Of a stretch of DNA of 64,000 nt, positions 43,131 to 55,563 are shown in pieces. The translations under genes were made by a program, and so were the position numbers. The stretch covers positions 2,304,001-2,368,000 of the forward strand of contig NC_065570.1 of NCBI RefSeq assembly GCF_937616625.2. Direction: 5' to 3'. The DNA is from Mercurialis annua (lineage: Eukaryota; Streptophyta; Magnoliopsida; Malpighiales; Euphorbiaceae). Within the stretch, counting starts at the first letter, position 1. Each line of letters starts with the position of its first letter. Below the pieces are notes generated by a model that saw nothing but the letters and a program-made list of their open reading frames with translations, had not been told where the DNA came from and ran no database searches.

Positions 43131-43707
43131 TGATGGATACCGAATCCTATTCTACTTATAATGGAGTCGAGTCGCAGGAGATCTATTCTCAGACGACACC
43201 AGACTCCCGCCCAAAGGGCCGAATCAACCGGATCCGCCTTGACTGGAATACATCATTCGACATCATAAAGACCGAATCCCTGAGGACTCGGACAAAGCAC
43301 GTCGACCCCGGGATTCGGATAAGACCAAGATCTACGCATATTCGGAGTATCTGTCCTATTTGGATACAAATTCCAACTTAGGAAGATAGCCTCCAATTTA
43401 GGAAGACGAGACTGTTTAGGAATATCTTCCTAAATAGACTCCTGTCTGAATAAGGAATGACACTCCTAATCAGGGTCAAACCCTACTAAATAGGAATCAC
43501 TTTCCTACTACAACTCTGCAAGGTATACACTCGACTACTATAAAAGGAGCTTGAGGTATGCCTAAACACACAACTTATAATAAATACAAATACTTTCTCT
43601 TAAGCCTAAACTGACTTAAGCATCGGAGAGCTAATCGGACAAACCGTCCGATTAGCCATCTACACTGTTTTGCAGGATTAATGCCGTCAAAATGCCGGAA
43701 TCCATCA
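43131..43707 (+). repeat. 3' LTR of the non-autonomous element
   Basis: 577 bp with the same ends as the 5' LTR, TGATGGAT...ATCCATCA, followed by the GTAAT target duplication. Confidence 0.93.
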
Positions 43708-44050
43708 GTAATGAACTAGAAAATTTGTATACTCTTGGTATACTGATGGTATAATTTTGGTATATTATTAATTTAATTTTCAGTATACGATTTGATGTAA
43801 TTTTGATAAATTTTTATTTAATATCAATATGTATAATGTTGGTATAATTTTTGTACAATGTTGATATAATGTTAGTTTATTAGTATACTAACATTATACC
43901 CATAGTATACACCGTATGTTTGATATTATTTTTTATTTTTTTGTACTTTTTTAAATATTATTAATATTTTTGTAAATGAAAAAAGTCAACATATACTTTT
44001 GTAATTATTTTCATTTTTTTTGGTAAATGGTGTAATTTCCTCAAAAAAAA

Positions 44051-46219
44051 AGTGTTAGCCAAAACCAAAAGCAAGAAATTGAGAATGGCCCAATTGAGGT
44101 GAAAAGAAGAGCTAAAAGCCTGAAACCTACAACATGAAAATTGGTTGATAGCTTCAGGTTATGATTCACAACATTGCATAAAAGAGCTGAAGCTAACTCA
44201 ATTTAGCCCATGCTCTTTAAATGAGGCCCATTAGTCACCCCTTTGAGTTCTTTCCATCCCTTCATGGGCTTTTTTTTCTTTTCAGAATAGGAATGTTTAC
44301 AGAATAGTCTTGTGAATATATAGGTTGGAAATTTGGAATAAGTATTTTAAATGTGTAATTTTTTTTTTGGAGAGTTAAGGTTTCACTTTCTCTTTGATTA
44401 GTAAAATAATTTTTTAATTTTTTTAAAATAATTTCTTAGTTAATTGAATATATGTTGTTTAATATTTATTGAATTAAAAGAAAAAAATCTAATTAATAAA
44501 AATCTTTTTTAATCGTTCAAGTAATCTACATTAGTATTTTTTATGAAATGAATAATAAAATTGAAATAGTTTAAATTAAATTAAGCTAATTTATATTATT
44601 AGTCATGTTCAATCATTCAAAAAAAAATTGTTACATTAATAATTTTTATCATTCAATTTTTTTTAAAATTAATATAAAATTAAATCAAAATAAGCTATAT
44701 AAGACATCAAACGTCCAATTTATACACCTAATCCATCCATGTAGTCCAAAAATACCTACCCAGATGAATTTTCATTTCATTACTTCATCACCAGTAAGCC
44801 AGAAGAGGCAAGGAGACATAATTTAGCCAGTGTTTGGTCCTCAAGTTTAACTTAAATTACACTCTTGTCAAATTTATGAACAAATTGGCCCTTTCTTCAT
44901 TTCAGGTTCAGGCTGTGTGTACTGCGAACCTAAAAGAAGCTTATGTGTCACTCAGGCAGCAGTTGTAGTGATCTTTGCTTTGAAATGTGGACGACAAGAT
45001 CATTCATATGATTTGTCCCACTTTCTAACATCTCCAATTCATTCAATTTCATGGTCTGCATGTGAAATTTAATGGTCTTGCAACCTGTCAATGTTCAAGG
45101 CCAGGTCTAAGTGGTCCACTCTATTATCTCCAACAAAGAATAATTAAGGTCTTTAAATTTAGAACAAATTACTAGGTTTGTAATAATTTACAATTTGATA
45201 TTTTTTGTTTGAAAATCAAACGATTCGATATCTTTATTTTGATCTTATAAACTACTAGTTTGATGTGCACGTGCGCTGCACGTGAGTTATATTTTTATTA
45301 TTTTCATGTTTTATATTTGAGATTATTGAACGTAATTTTTAATTATATATATATTGAGATTTTATATTTAAAATTGTTACGGGTGGTTTTCTTTTTTAAC
45401 ATTAATTGTCATCTATATTTGATATTATATAAATTTAAAATTAAATTAGTGATATTAATAAAGTAATATATATGATCATACAAAGCCGATTAAAATTTAT
45501 TAGTTACATATGATTCTTAGATCAATCAATTATAACTTCCAAAATTTACATAGGCATGTTCGTGAACCTATTTGATATTATTTGTTTAAAATTATACTCT
45601 TAATTTATTTAATTTTATAGGTGTGATACACATCGTGATTAGTAAAATGCTCCGCTAATTTAGTATTTATAATAATAAATATAAAGCTTATATGATTTAT
45701 TATATATACATTTCATTAGGTATAAATATTTATAATTTATATTTAAAATAGTCAAACGTTTTTTTTAATTTTTATACTTTTATGTTATTCATAACATAAT
45801 TTTTTTATATATTTATATGTTATTCATAGAGTATAATGAAATTGATTAAGATTAGAAATGATTTTCAAGTGGTTGATTAGGAGTAGGAAAACTTTTAATA
45901 GTTAAGGTTAAGAAGACATTTTATCTTCATGTAAGTATAAGTGGTTGATTAGGATTAAGGAAGATTTTTAATAGTTAAATTCTACAATTATAAAGAGGGA
46001 ATTTTTGTCCATAAATTGAAGTGTTCCCCCCATAATACACTTTTATATATGTTATAGATAATGCCCTTCTGTTAAATATAGATACTAAATAGTACCAAAT
46101 TGTGAATTATCACAAACGTGAGGAGGCTTAAAATAACTTGCTCTTATATTTATATATCATTGATTCATTGATAAGTTAATTCACATTTAGCTATTTTCAT
46201 CTGTTGAAGATAATAATTT
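44051..46219. other. Intergenic DNA
   Basis: No gene is supported. A less AT-rich patch (about 44860-45110) has no coding signal I recognise. At 45262-45284 GTGCACGTGCGCTGCACGTG contains two G-box-like CACGTG cores; it may be the terminus of a decayed repeat. Confidence 0.4.
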
Positions 46220-46513
46220 GGCCCAATGTTTCAAAAAAACTTCAATCTTTTAATCTTTTTTCAATTACATCCGGATGTTGTAATAACGTCAATTGTATCC
46301 AAATTCACACATTTTGCTTTCAATTATATCCACAATTACTAAATTGACCTCTTTTTCATTGAAAAAAATATCAAATAAGTTACTTGTAAAATTTTTTTTA
46401 ATTTTTTTAATGAAAAAGAGTCATATTTATAAAATTGGATACAATTGGCGATTTACAATGTCGGGTGGAATTAAAAAAAACTAAAAGATCCAGGTTTTTT
46501 GGAATTTTAAGCC
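46220..46513. mobile_element. Mutator-like MITE, different family
   Basis: 294 bp. The left end GGCCCAATGTTTCAAAAAAA and the inverted right end GGCTTAAAATTCCAAAAAA continue as imperfect inverted repeats to about 75 bp (ATCTTTT, CAATTAC/ATTCCACC, ACATTGTAA-type words). It is flanked by a perfect 9-bp duplication, TAATAATTT (46211-46219, 46514-46522). No ORF. Confidence 0.82.
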
Positions 46514-46522
46514 TAATAATTT

Positions 46523-47809
46523 TTATTTTAAAATCAATTAGTGACAATGCTCAGGTCAATTAACTTTTAAACCGAGTCGTTGCGGTGTCTAAATCTTTTC
46601 ATATTATTAAATTTGATAGTTAATTAATCTAATAATAGAAAATATTATTATTAATAAATTAAAAGTTAAATGTGAATTAATTTTTTATATATAATTTAAG
46701 AACCGCGATGAACCTTTTTCTACCCAAATATCACAATTTTATGCAAGAATTAGGTCTCTTTCTGAAGTAGGTAACCTGTGATAATCTTGGATTAAGAGAG
46801 ATGATTGAAATAAATAATTACATAATGATGGTTACTGCATATTTTTAGCATAAGACAAAAAAATGTCTTATTTATCAACATTATGAGATAAAGTTGCCAC
46901 AGTAAAGAGACACGGATGGCTAAAAGACGAGCAAATACAGCAACAAAACTTCTTCTATCACTATCTTTAGTGTCCGTTAATGGTTAACATTGACAAAACT
47001 TTGGTTGCCACTATTCACATGCCTCTATGTGTTTTCATGATGAAAATAATACACTTCATGAAAAATGGTAAAAGCTTTTGAAAGCTTACTAAATCTAACA
47101 AGTCAACTCCGATCGACGTAATCGAACAAAATCAGAATTCGAACAAAGATTTTAGAAGTCCGAGCAAGGATTGATTTTAAGATAAAATGAGATTAAGAGT
47201 CTAATTGGGACTATTTCAAGTTAAAAGTGCTCAAAATTTGAGCAACGACTATTCCAAAACAAAATAAAATCAAGATTTGGGTAGAGAATGGTGTAGATAA
47301 AGAAAGATCATGACTCTGAGAAAAATATTAAGACTTCAACTTTTTTTAAAAAAACTAGTGTCATTACGTTAAGCATAATTTTTTATGAATAAATCCTATC
47401 TCGTGAAAATATAACATTTTCTATCTTTACGGTACGGAAAGAGTAATTTACCATGATTATAAACGCTTACAAAATTACTATTTTGTATAGTCTATCTCCA
47501 TTCTTTAGCTACCAATACCATAATTAAATTACTCAAATTACATAGTCACTTAAAGCTTATTCCACTAATGTAACTATAATTGAAGTCAGCTTTACAGAAT
47601 ATTTTGATATACCTTTTCAATACTAATCATCTTTACAATTACAAATCAAGCAAAAAGCTGCTCTAAACCTGATTTTGACAGAATAGAAAACTTGAACAAA
47701 ACCAAAGTGGAGATTCTGATATTTGCAAAACTTTTTATACCAACTTTAAAAGATCACTTATAAGTAAATTTACAGTGAAAAAAAGTAACAAAATATTACA
47801 AAATTACCT
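46523..47809. other. AT-rich intergenic DNA downstream of the ARM gene
   Basis: No gene is seen. The right ~150 bp should hold the 3' UTR of the minus-strand ARM-repeat gene. Confidence 0.4.
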
Positions 47810-49558
47810 TCAAGAATGCCATAATCCACTGAACATACTACGAAATCTATTAGTAGACAACTTTTTGACAAGTCTTTTAGCATCAGAAACTTCAGCTTCA
47901 GCAAGTTTTTCAATGTTCTTCAAATAACCAGAATTCACAATTTTTCTTCTCCCACTATGACTACTTGTCAAAGAAATCAAAATAGATATCAAAAACTTTT
48001 TATTATTACCTGAATTTACCTCTTCTTGATCAAGCAATTTTAGAAGTAACCCGATATTTCGATCATCTTGCACGAATCTTTTCCGATTTTTCGCAACTGA
48101 AATCATACTTGTTAATGCCTCGGATGCCATTTCTCTAACTTCAAATGATTTTGCATCAAGAAATTTTATAAACTCCGACATAAAACCCGAATCTCCCATT
48201 AGTTTTTTAGCTTCCTCTGATTTTCCACAGAGCCTGGATGCAACTTTTAAAGCGAGTTCTTGAACTGAAACGTCTCCGTTTCGAAGAAAAAACAGCAGCT
48301 GATCGATAAATCCGTAGCTCATCAATATATTAATACAATTTACAGATGAGAAACATAAATTCTGTATTGCTCTCAATGCAATCTCTCTAGATTTATAACT
48401 CGATGCAATTTTCGGATCAAGAACGTGTACTAACGCGCGAATTCCGCCTTCTTTTACTACTAATTGTCTGATAGATTCATCTCCAGAAGCTATATCTTGA
48501 AGAAACTCAATTGAACTAATTTGAATTGACTCATCTTTCGATCTCGAAAGCCTGATAAATCTCGAAACCGCGCCTTCTTCGATCATAAATCTTTTAATTT
48601 CTTCAACACCAATAACATTTCTTAAAACCCCACAAGCTGGACCAATGAGTTCACTTCTAAACTCACCATTATTATTATTAATATTATTACCAGAACATAT
48701 TTTTAATAAAGCTGTTACACCACCATGAGCTGAAACCGACCAAGCATTATCAGAATTCACAGTTAATTTCTGTAAACTTCTGACAGCAGATTCTTTACCT
48801 AATTCATTACCAATCTCCAAGACTTTGATCAACGGTCCTATAACACCAGATCCAACCAACAAATTCTTGCAAGAATCAAACCCGGATATCAAACAAACAA
48901 TCTTGGAAGCCTGTTCTTGAATTTCCAACTCGGACGAGTCAAGAAAATGAACTAAAACATGAACAATGTCACCAATTTCAAGAATTACTTTAACATACCT
49001 CTCGTCCTCTTCAACAACCTCGTATAGATTAACCAAAGCTTGTCTCTTCATTTCCGTGTCACCAATCTTCATTCTTGTCAAAAGATCCCCAACATAAAAT
49101 CTGATATCATCTTTACAAGAATTCGAACTCGGTTTCGACACGATAATAGCGAAATCCTGAGATAAAACACCAGCAGTACAAATCCCAGAAAGGTTTCGTA
49201 TAAGCCGGTCGAAATTTGCAGCCATTACATCTAAGTCACTCTGCATTAAAAGCTTGCCACTGTAAGAAAGATCCATGCATCTTCTGGCAAGATCGTAGCA
49301 GTTGTTTGAAGCGACAATAATGGCGGTTATGAGACCGGAGAGTATCGGGTTGCTGTTCGAATCGCAGTTTTCGATGGCGGTTAGGCTTGAGTTGAGCTCT
49401 TCGAGCTTGGTTCTTAGCATCTGCCATTTTACTGCAAAGACTCTGATTCCGAGAGAGAATGAGATTAGAGAAGAGACAGCTTCGACTGCTTGTTTGAGAC
49501 TGTAAGATTCTGATGAGCAGCAGTTGTGTTCTTCTTGTCTGGGATTTTCTTGTCTCAT
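47810..49558 (-). CDS. ARM-repeat (VAC8-like) protein, intronless
   Basis: 582 aa in one exon. The N-terminal ~165 residues form a helical domain (SLKQAVEAVSSLISFSLGIR; DLARRCMDLSYSGKLLMQSD) found ahead of the ARM array in one group of plant proteins. From about residue 170 armadillo-type repeats follow, each with a G(V/A/I)I/V..L(I/V)..L...... pattern, for example GDIVHVLVHFL, GVIGPLIKVLE, GGVTALLKIC, GGIRALVHVL, GFIDQLLFFL, GFMSEFIKFLD. The C-terminus is basic and ends FSGLWHS. From memory it resembles the Arabidopsis ARM protein of the At1g61350 type, same length and ending; this was not checked. ARM arrays bind proteins. There is no U-box, kinase or other catalytic domain, so the partner and role are unknown. 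A pyrimidine-rich leader lies upstream on the minus strand; no clear TATA box was seen. Confidence 0.9.
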   Translation of the reverse strand: MRQENPRQEEHNCCSSESYSLKQAVEAVSSLISFSLGIRVFAVKWQMLRTKLEELNSSLTAIENCDSNSNPILSGLITAIIVASNNCYDLARRCMDLSYSGKLLMQSDLDVMAANFDRLIRNLSGICTAGVLSQDFAIIVSKPSSNSCKDDIRFYVGDLLTRMKIGDTEMKRQALVNLYEVVEEDERYVKVILEIGDIVHVLVHFLDSSELEIQEQASKIVCLISGFDSCKNLLVGSGVIGPLIKVLEIGNELGKESAVRSLQKLTVNSDNAWSVSAHGGVTALLKICSGNNINNNNGEFRSELIGPACGVLRNVIGVEEIKRFMIEEGAVSRFIRLSRSKDESIQISSIEFLQDIASGDESIRQLVVKEGGIRALVHVLDPKIASSYKSREIALRAIQNLCFSSVNCINILMSYGFIDQLLFFLRNGDVSVQELALKVASRLCGKSEEAKKLMGDSGFMSEFIKFLDAKSFEVREMASEALTSMISVAKNRKRFVQDDRNIGLLLKLLDQEEVNSGNNKKFLISILISLTSSHSGRRKIVNSGYLKNIEKLAEAEVSDAKRLVKKLSTNRFRSMFSGLWHS

Positions 49559-50284
49559 TTTTTTGAGTTTTTAAGGTTTTTTATTGAAGATTTTGAGACA
49601 AAGCCATTGAGTAGCTGCAAGAACAGAGAAGAAAAGTTTTTACATGAAGAGAGAAAAAAAGATGAGGTAGAGACTGCGGTCTATTATTATCTGCTTATCT
49701 TCTGACTAGTAGAAATGGAATTAGATTTTGGAGGAACGGTGGTGGTACATTTACTTGGCTGGCTGGCCAGGGGTACTATTGTCATTAAATAATGGTTTGT
49801 TTTTATTTTTTATATTAAATAATGGTTTTTTATTTTTTATATTAAATAATGGTTTGTTAAGTTGTTAGAAATTGGAAGAAAGGTTAAAATGGGTGAAGTA
49901 TAGAAAAAGATAAGAGGATTTTCTGTTGGTATTCTAATTCCGAATTTTTTTTAAAAAATAATTGATGAGGAAAAATGTTTGTAGGAAAAATAAAATTCGC
50001 GACTTAATTAACAAATTGCTGTTAAATGCTTGTATCATTTAGACTACTTTTTTTTATTTAGATCCGGTTTATAATTTTTTTATGGATCTATTCAATCAAA
50101 CGCTAGAAAATCTAGCGCAAATTTTTCTTTCTTTACACAATTTTGTTTCTCTTTTATTATCTGTTTTAGTATTTGATTTGATATGTCTATGAATTTTTTA
50201 TGGACAAGATTTAGGTAAAAAAATTCTTGAACTAAAGCTCATAAAAAACCATTGAATTTCTTTATGAAATAGCACTTGATGAGC

Positions 50285-50349
<65 letters not shown>

Positions 50350-53300
50350 TCATTTGAGCCCTTAATATTCTGAAAAAGTGCAAATAAGTTTCTAAGTTAA
50401 ACACCATTAGCAATAAGTTGTTAAGATACTTATGTGAAATTGACTAATCATTTAACATAAGTCTTAAAATAATTAAAATGCTAATATCGACTTATTAAAT
50501 TATTCAAATATGAATTTATGTTGAAAAAAATTGTTGCGGATGCTGCTACAGAGGTCAACGATGATAGAATGACCACGAGGCCGGTTGTTCTTTTGGACAA
50601 CCACGCAATTGTTGCTGCGATTGTTGTCTCAAATAGCAAATTCGCTGCTGCTTCACATGATAATGCCGTAGTTATCGACGCGCTGAGAGACGAAAATAGT
50701 GCGTTGGTCATAGTTGTTGGAAATGTTGATGGTGCTATTGGTGTTTAGCTTTAGGAATTCTCTAATGGCTAATCATTTTTATATAAGATTAATTGTTGAT
50801 AATGTTGAACTTTGAGGTTTATTTGTATATGCTGATGGCTTTTCTGGCAAAAAAAGTTTAAAAACGAACTTAAGTACTCTTTCATAAAAACTTCAAAGGT
50901 TTTTCGATACGTTCTCCCTTAAAAAATATTGATGCTAGCTGCTAGTACTAAGTTGTCTTTACCTATTGAAAAATACCACATATTATTCTACAAAAAGTTT
51001 GGTAACTAATAATACATCACACAATGTATTTCTAATTTTTTTCAGATTTAGTTATTAGTTAACTGTTTCTTCCATTACAAAGTGTTGTCAGCGAATCAAC
51101 AATAAGTTTAAAATTTAAATACTAAATTAAACAAATGCTGAAGGTCTCCTTTAATTCGGAAAGGTAATTAATTTTCTTATCTATACACTTTGTAGATGGC
51201 TTTTGGTGGAATAAAATAATGTAAGTCAAGGTATCTCATGTATTTATTTATTTGGACACCAAACCTATAGTTTATATTATCCAATTATGATTATTTGATT
51301 TCAGAAGTATGTACCCTAAATAATAATAAAAAATCTAAAAATTTAAACTGTTAGAGAAGGAATTGACATTAATCTTATTAATATTTAAAATAATATGAAA
51401 ATATAATATGTAAAAATAACAAAAATTTGATTCGACATTCCGACTAGCCGAATACCATAATAAAAAGTAATTCATTTTTTTTATATTTTACTATAAAATT
51501 GAGTAACACCTAAAAAATGAATATGATTAAATTGTCACTGTACATATTGTTGTAGTAATTATATAAATTATTACAAAATTAGGATATCAATCAGGAAAAT
51601 ACCAATTTTATCTGCATTTTGAAATTAAGTTACATTAATAGTTTTCATAAGTAAAAATATAAATCAAACCGCTTTTCACTGGCATTTTACAGTTAATTAA
51701 TTACATTTTTTTATATCAAATAGAGGAGAAATTCTGAGGTGTTGTATTATGAGTGGTTCAGTCTACGGATGACGTGATAGACTCGGTCTACCTAAGAATT
51801 TCTCTCTTCGTAATATCACCATTAAAGTGTTGTATTATGAGTGGTTTAGAGACTTGCATTAAATTTTAAAACTTTTAGAAAATATTATTTTTTCACACTT
51901 AAATTAACTTATTTCTATAATTGAACTTTTCTCTTTTATGAAATTTGATGATGATAGAAAGGAGAATCAATCAATTAAGGGGATGATTGGACCATTATAT
52001 CTTAATAAGAAATAATTATTCGACACAACGATTTTATTCATTATTGTAACAAATTAATAATACGTTCTAATGTTAGGATATTTAATGATAAAAATTAAAC
52101 AAATATAAAATAATTTACTACCGTAAACATCGCGTTAACTTGTATAAATAATAAAATAATCACTCGTAAATTAGAAAAAGTGTGTGTTTTTTATTAGGTG
52201 AAAAGGAAAATAAAATAAAAAGAAGTAGCTTTCAATATTATTGTAAGCATATAATAGAACCCCACCATGTGAAGCCACCTTTGTAAGATGCCTTGAGCTA
52301 GCAGTCACCTTTCCAATAGCAAGTGGGGAAATTTATTTACACTTCCACCTCTCTTTTCTCATCTTAATTCTTGAGTTATATTTTATTCATACCAATTAAA
52401 AAATTAGTATATTTTTTCATAAGATAATGTATTTATGATATTCATTGCTTTTAATTGACTTTTTAAATGTCGTTGTTTCGTGTGAGGTGGTGGATAGCGA
52501 TAGAACATAAATAAAAAGGCCAACAGATGCTCATGTCAAAAATAAAACATAAAATATGTCCACCATTTTCTAAAGAATAAAAATTAAGTTAAGCTATAAA
52601 TTAACTTAGGTTAATCAACATTTAAATATATCAACCGGACTGCAAAACGGTAGAAAAAAAATTCCTTGCCTTCTAACTAGAAATTTCGATTCGGAATTTT
52701 CGGTATAGAATAATTCTAAAAATCTTTTAAAAGAGATTTCTTGTTTTGTAAAATATTACCTGACTCGACTCTAGATATCAGACACTATATGTATTTGAAG
52801 TTTAAGTTAAATTCAATTCATGTTTATGAATATTAAATTATATTTGTATTTTTGTATGTTTTTCAAAAATGTAAAGATCATAAATTAATTTATAACTCTT
52901 TAGTTTATATTTTGATTTTTTTTTATGGAAGATAGGAATTAAAATGGAATTTTAATGCAAGTATCAAATTAGTTTTTGATTATACTTGAAATTTAAGAAA
53001 AATCACATAGAGCCAATTTACATTAGATGACAACTGAGATATAAGAAAACAAAAAAATAAAACAAGGAAGAATGACCCATGACGAGATTAGTTGTCTAAT
53101 TATGGACTAATTTTGTCTTATTGCATGACAAATATTTATCCACATAATTTTCATTGTCACGGATCCTTATTTTTTTCTGAATCTCTTTTTACTAAGAGTT
53201 GGCTGATCAATGTTTAATTTGGATGGATTTGTTTTAACTTTTGCTTATGTAACTTAGTTTAAATTTTAAGTGAAAAAACAACAGATTTTATGCTTTTACT

Positions 53301-53699
53301 AATTATTTATAGAAAATGTTAATAAGAAAAAAAAAATTAAAATGTTGACAAATCAGGTGTTAATCTTTTTGGGGTTGTGATGAGCATTGAACTTTTTGTT
53401 TGTAGGGCAGCATCTGCTGGTTAAGTGATTCTATCAGAATATGTTCTTTTTTGTTTGATTTGATCTTGCACATTGCCTTTAATAAGACCCCAAAATTATA
53501 TCCAAATTAAGCTTGCCACTCTTCTCATTAATTGAAATCCTACTAATTTTATGTTTGATTAAACTGTATAATGTGGAATCTCATTCTTTAGTTGAATGGT
53601 TTTTAGTTCCTCATTTTATATCATTAATTTTCTTTTAATTGAAAAAAATAATATCCGAATTCAAAAGACTTGACTAATTACAAACCACTAAAGAATTTA
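49559..53699. other. Intergenic DNA upstream of the ARM gene
   Basis: Contains the ARM promoter (first ~200 bp) and short repeats of TAAATAATGGTTTGTT around 49788-49858. A long ATT microsatellite follows, then a patch open on both strands (50481-50748) of unknown meaning, then AT-rich DNA with no recognised gene. Confidence 0.4.
50286..50350. repeat. (TTA)n microsatellite, about 21 units
   Basis: A perfect trinucleotide run of about 64 bp, likely polymorphic between individuals. Confidence 0.95.
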
Positions 53700-53707
53700 A
53701 TTATATA

Positions 53708-54276
53708 TAGACCTGGCAATTTTAGACACGACACGACTAAATGATACGACACGCCACGAAGATAAATGGGTTTGGGTTTGACGTAAATGGGTTTGGGTCA
53801 TAAACGGGTCAACCCGTTTATGACACGATTAATTTCGGGTCTAAATGGGTTATACACACCTAACCCGTTTAAACACGGTTAACTATTTTTAATTAAATAT
53901 TATTTATTTTTATAATTTTAATGTTATTAAATCCTTAATTTTAATCAAATTTTTTATATTATATATAATTAAAATAGTATTTATCTCAAAATATAGTAAT
54001 AATTTTTTTAGTATTATATTAAATAAATTAAAAAAGTAGTTAAATAATTAAACGGATTTAAACGTGTCACTTTAAACAGGTTGATCCATTAACACGATTA
54101 AATAAATATGTTTATACGTGTTGTGTCGTGTAACCCGTGTAATATCCGTGTCGTGTTTTGATTTTGTATATCAAACCCGATTAATAATCATGTCGTGTTC
54201 GTGTTTAGCCTAATCGTGTTCGTGTCTAAACGGGTTTGACCAGTTTATGACCCGCAGACACGAATTGCCAGGTCTA
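53708..54276. mobile_element. hAT-type non-autonomous element, 569 bp
   Basis: It starts TAGACCTGGCAATTTTAGAC and ends CGAATTGCCAGGTCTA, flanked by a perfect 8-bp duplication, ATTATATA (53700-53707, 54277-54284). The subterminal regions are packed with ACACGAC/GTCGTGT and AAACGGGT/ACCCGTTT words in both orientations, as expected for transposase binding arrays in hAT elements. No ORF. Confidence 0.88.
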
Positions 54277-54284
54277 ATTATATA

Positions 54285-55563
54285 TACCAATGATGGGTTT
54301 AATTCTTTTTATAAACACTCCCTTCCCAATAATTAAAGAAAAAGATATAATAATCATAAATCTTGTTAACATATATTGCTAATTGGCCGATGAGCTTTAA
54401 CTTAAGTGGCAAACGCGATGTAGAAAAACTATTAAAAATAATTCAAATTTTAACATTTTTTTTATAAAAAATTAAAAGTATTCTTTACTGGTCAAAATCG
54501 TTGACGAATATAAATGTAATACTTATAAAAGGCTATATTATCTTTGTTCGCGAGGTTTTCACCGACGCTCGAACCTTTAAATTTATAAATGGGTAACTTT
54601 AAGTACTGATGTTTTAACCAGGGTGATTCTAGATGAGGTAAACAAGATCTGAATGACGTAATTCAAATCTGAGTGACGTAATCCAAATTGTGAATAACGT
54701 TACCGCCGTTCGATTTAACTAACAGTATTTATCCGGATCTGAAATTCAAGCGAGATTAATTTCAATTCTATTTTTAAATTAAGATTCAATCCGGAGATTG
54801 AGAATAAAAAGCATGAGTTTTGATTTTGATTAATGATGTGTTGATAAAAAATAATACAAGGATCTAGCTATTTATAGGGTCGAACCCTAATTAAGAGTTA
54901 TAATCCTAATAAAACTTAATCTCTTATTTAAAAAAAGCAAATAAAAAAATAAATAAACTAAAGATAACTATAGCTCTCTTTGTACTGAATTTCCAGATGA
55001 GCACATTCGGGCTTTTTAACAAAGTCCTGGACTATGTCGTATTTCAAGTTCACCAACCATTTTCTGAGGCGGTACAAACAATATTATAAAGCATCAATAA
55101 TTTTTTTTATCATTTTTATCATTCTTCATGCTATTTTTAAATTTTTTAATAAAAATTCCCTCAAAATCTTGGGTTCGAGACTCCCCAAAAGCGTCAAATT
55201 CGAATTTAAATTTTCTACATATAAAATAGGATTTACATGACCAAATTTTTAATTTCTTGTGTTAGCTGGAAGAGTGCAATGTATGTTATCATAAATTGAA
55301 GAAATAGGGATGTTGTGTAGCTAGCTAGCATAAAATACCTTTCAAGCAATGGTGTTATTTTGTAGTTTAGTGCACTGTGCTATTTTGAGTGTTAGGTACG
55401 AATCTCAAAATGGATGCCAATGCAAGAAATATTTGGTTTTGGGCATAACTTTGAGTATAGGAGAAGAAATGAGGTGGATTGATCACGTAGGTGTAAAGAT
55501 TTTTTTTGTTTCAATTCTTTACTATAAATTCACAATCATTTCCAATCCAACATTTCAAATTAG
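54285..55563. other. AT-rich intergenic DNA
   Basis: No gene is seen. Two GATCTGAATGACGTAATTC-like words repeat at about 54649-54690. Confidence 0.4.

Larger units (their letters stand above)
40046..43707 (+). mobile_element. Non-autonomous LTR retrotransposon (no gag/pol), 3.66 kb
   Basis: Two 577-bp LTRs (TGATGGAT...ATCCATCA ends) enclose about 2.5 kb with a PBS-like start and a G-rich polypurine end, flanked by a perfect GTAAT duplication (40041-40045, 43708-43712). The interior has no gag, protease, RT, integrase or RNase H; after the PBS there is only a 12-codon frame (MASDGTNLKKNR). It must move using another element's proteins. By size it lies between TRIM and LARD elements. The LTR identity indicates a very recent insertion. 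Confidence 0.93.
39710..44050. repeat. Older palindromic AT-rich repeat split by an LTR element
   Basis: The left arm (about 39720-40045) contains TTACAAAAGTACCTGTAAAC then TTTTTTTATTTACAAAAATA. The right arm (43713 to about 44040) contains the diverged inverse (TATTTTTGTAAATGAAAAAA then GTCAACATATACTTTTGTAA). Both arms are rich in GGTATAAT and GGTATATT words. Without the 3.66-kb LTR insertion plus one TSD the repeat would be about 0.7 kb. The boundaries are approximate. Confidence 0.5.

Noticed and set aside
45260..45290. Functional double G-box (CACGTG) promoter
   Set aside because: No gene starts nearby; the palindrome is more likely part of a repeat terminus.
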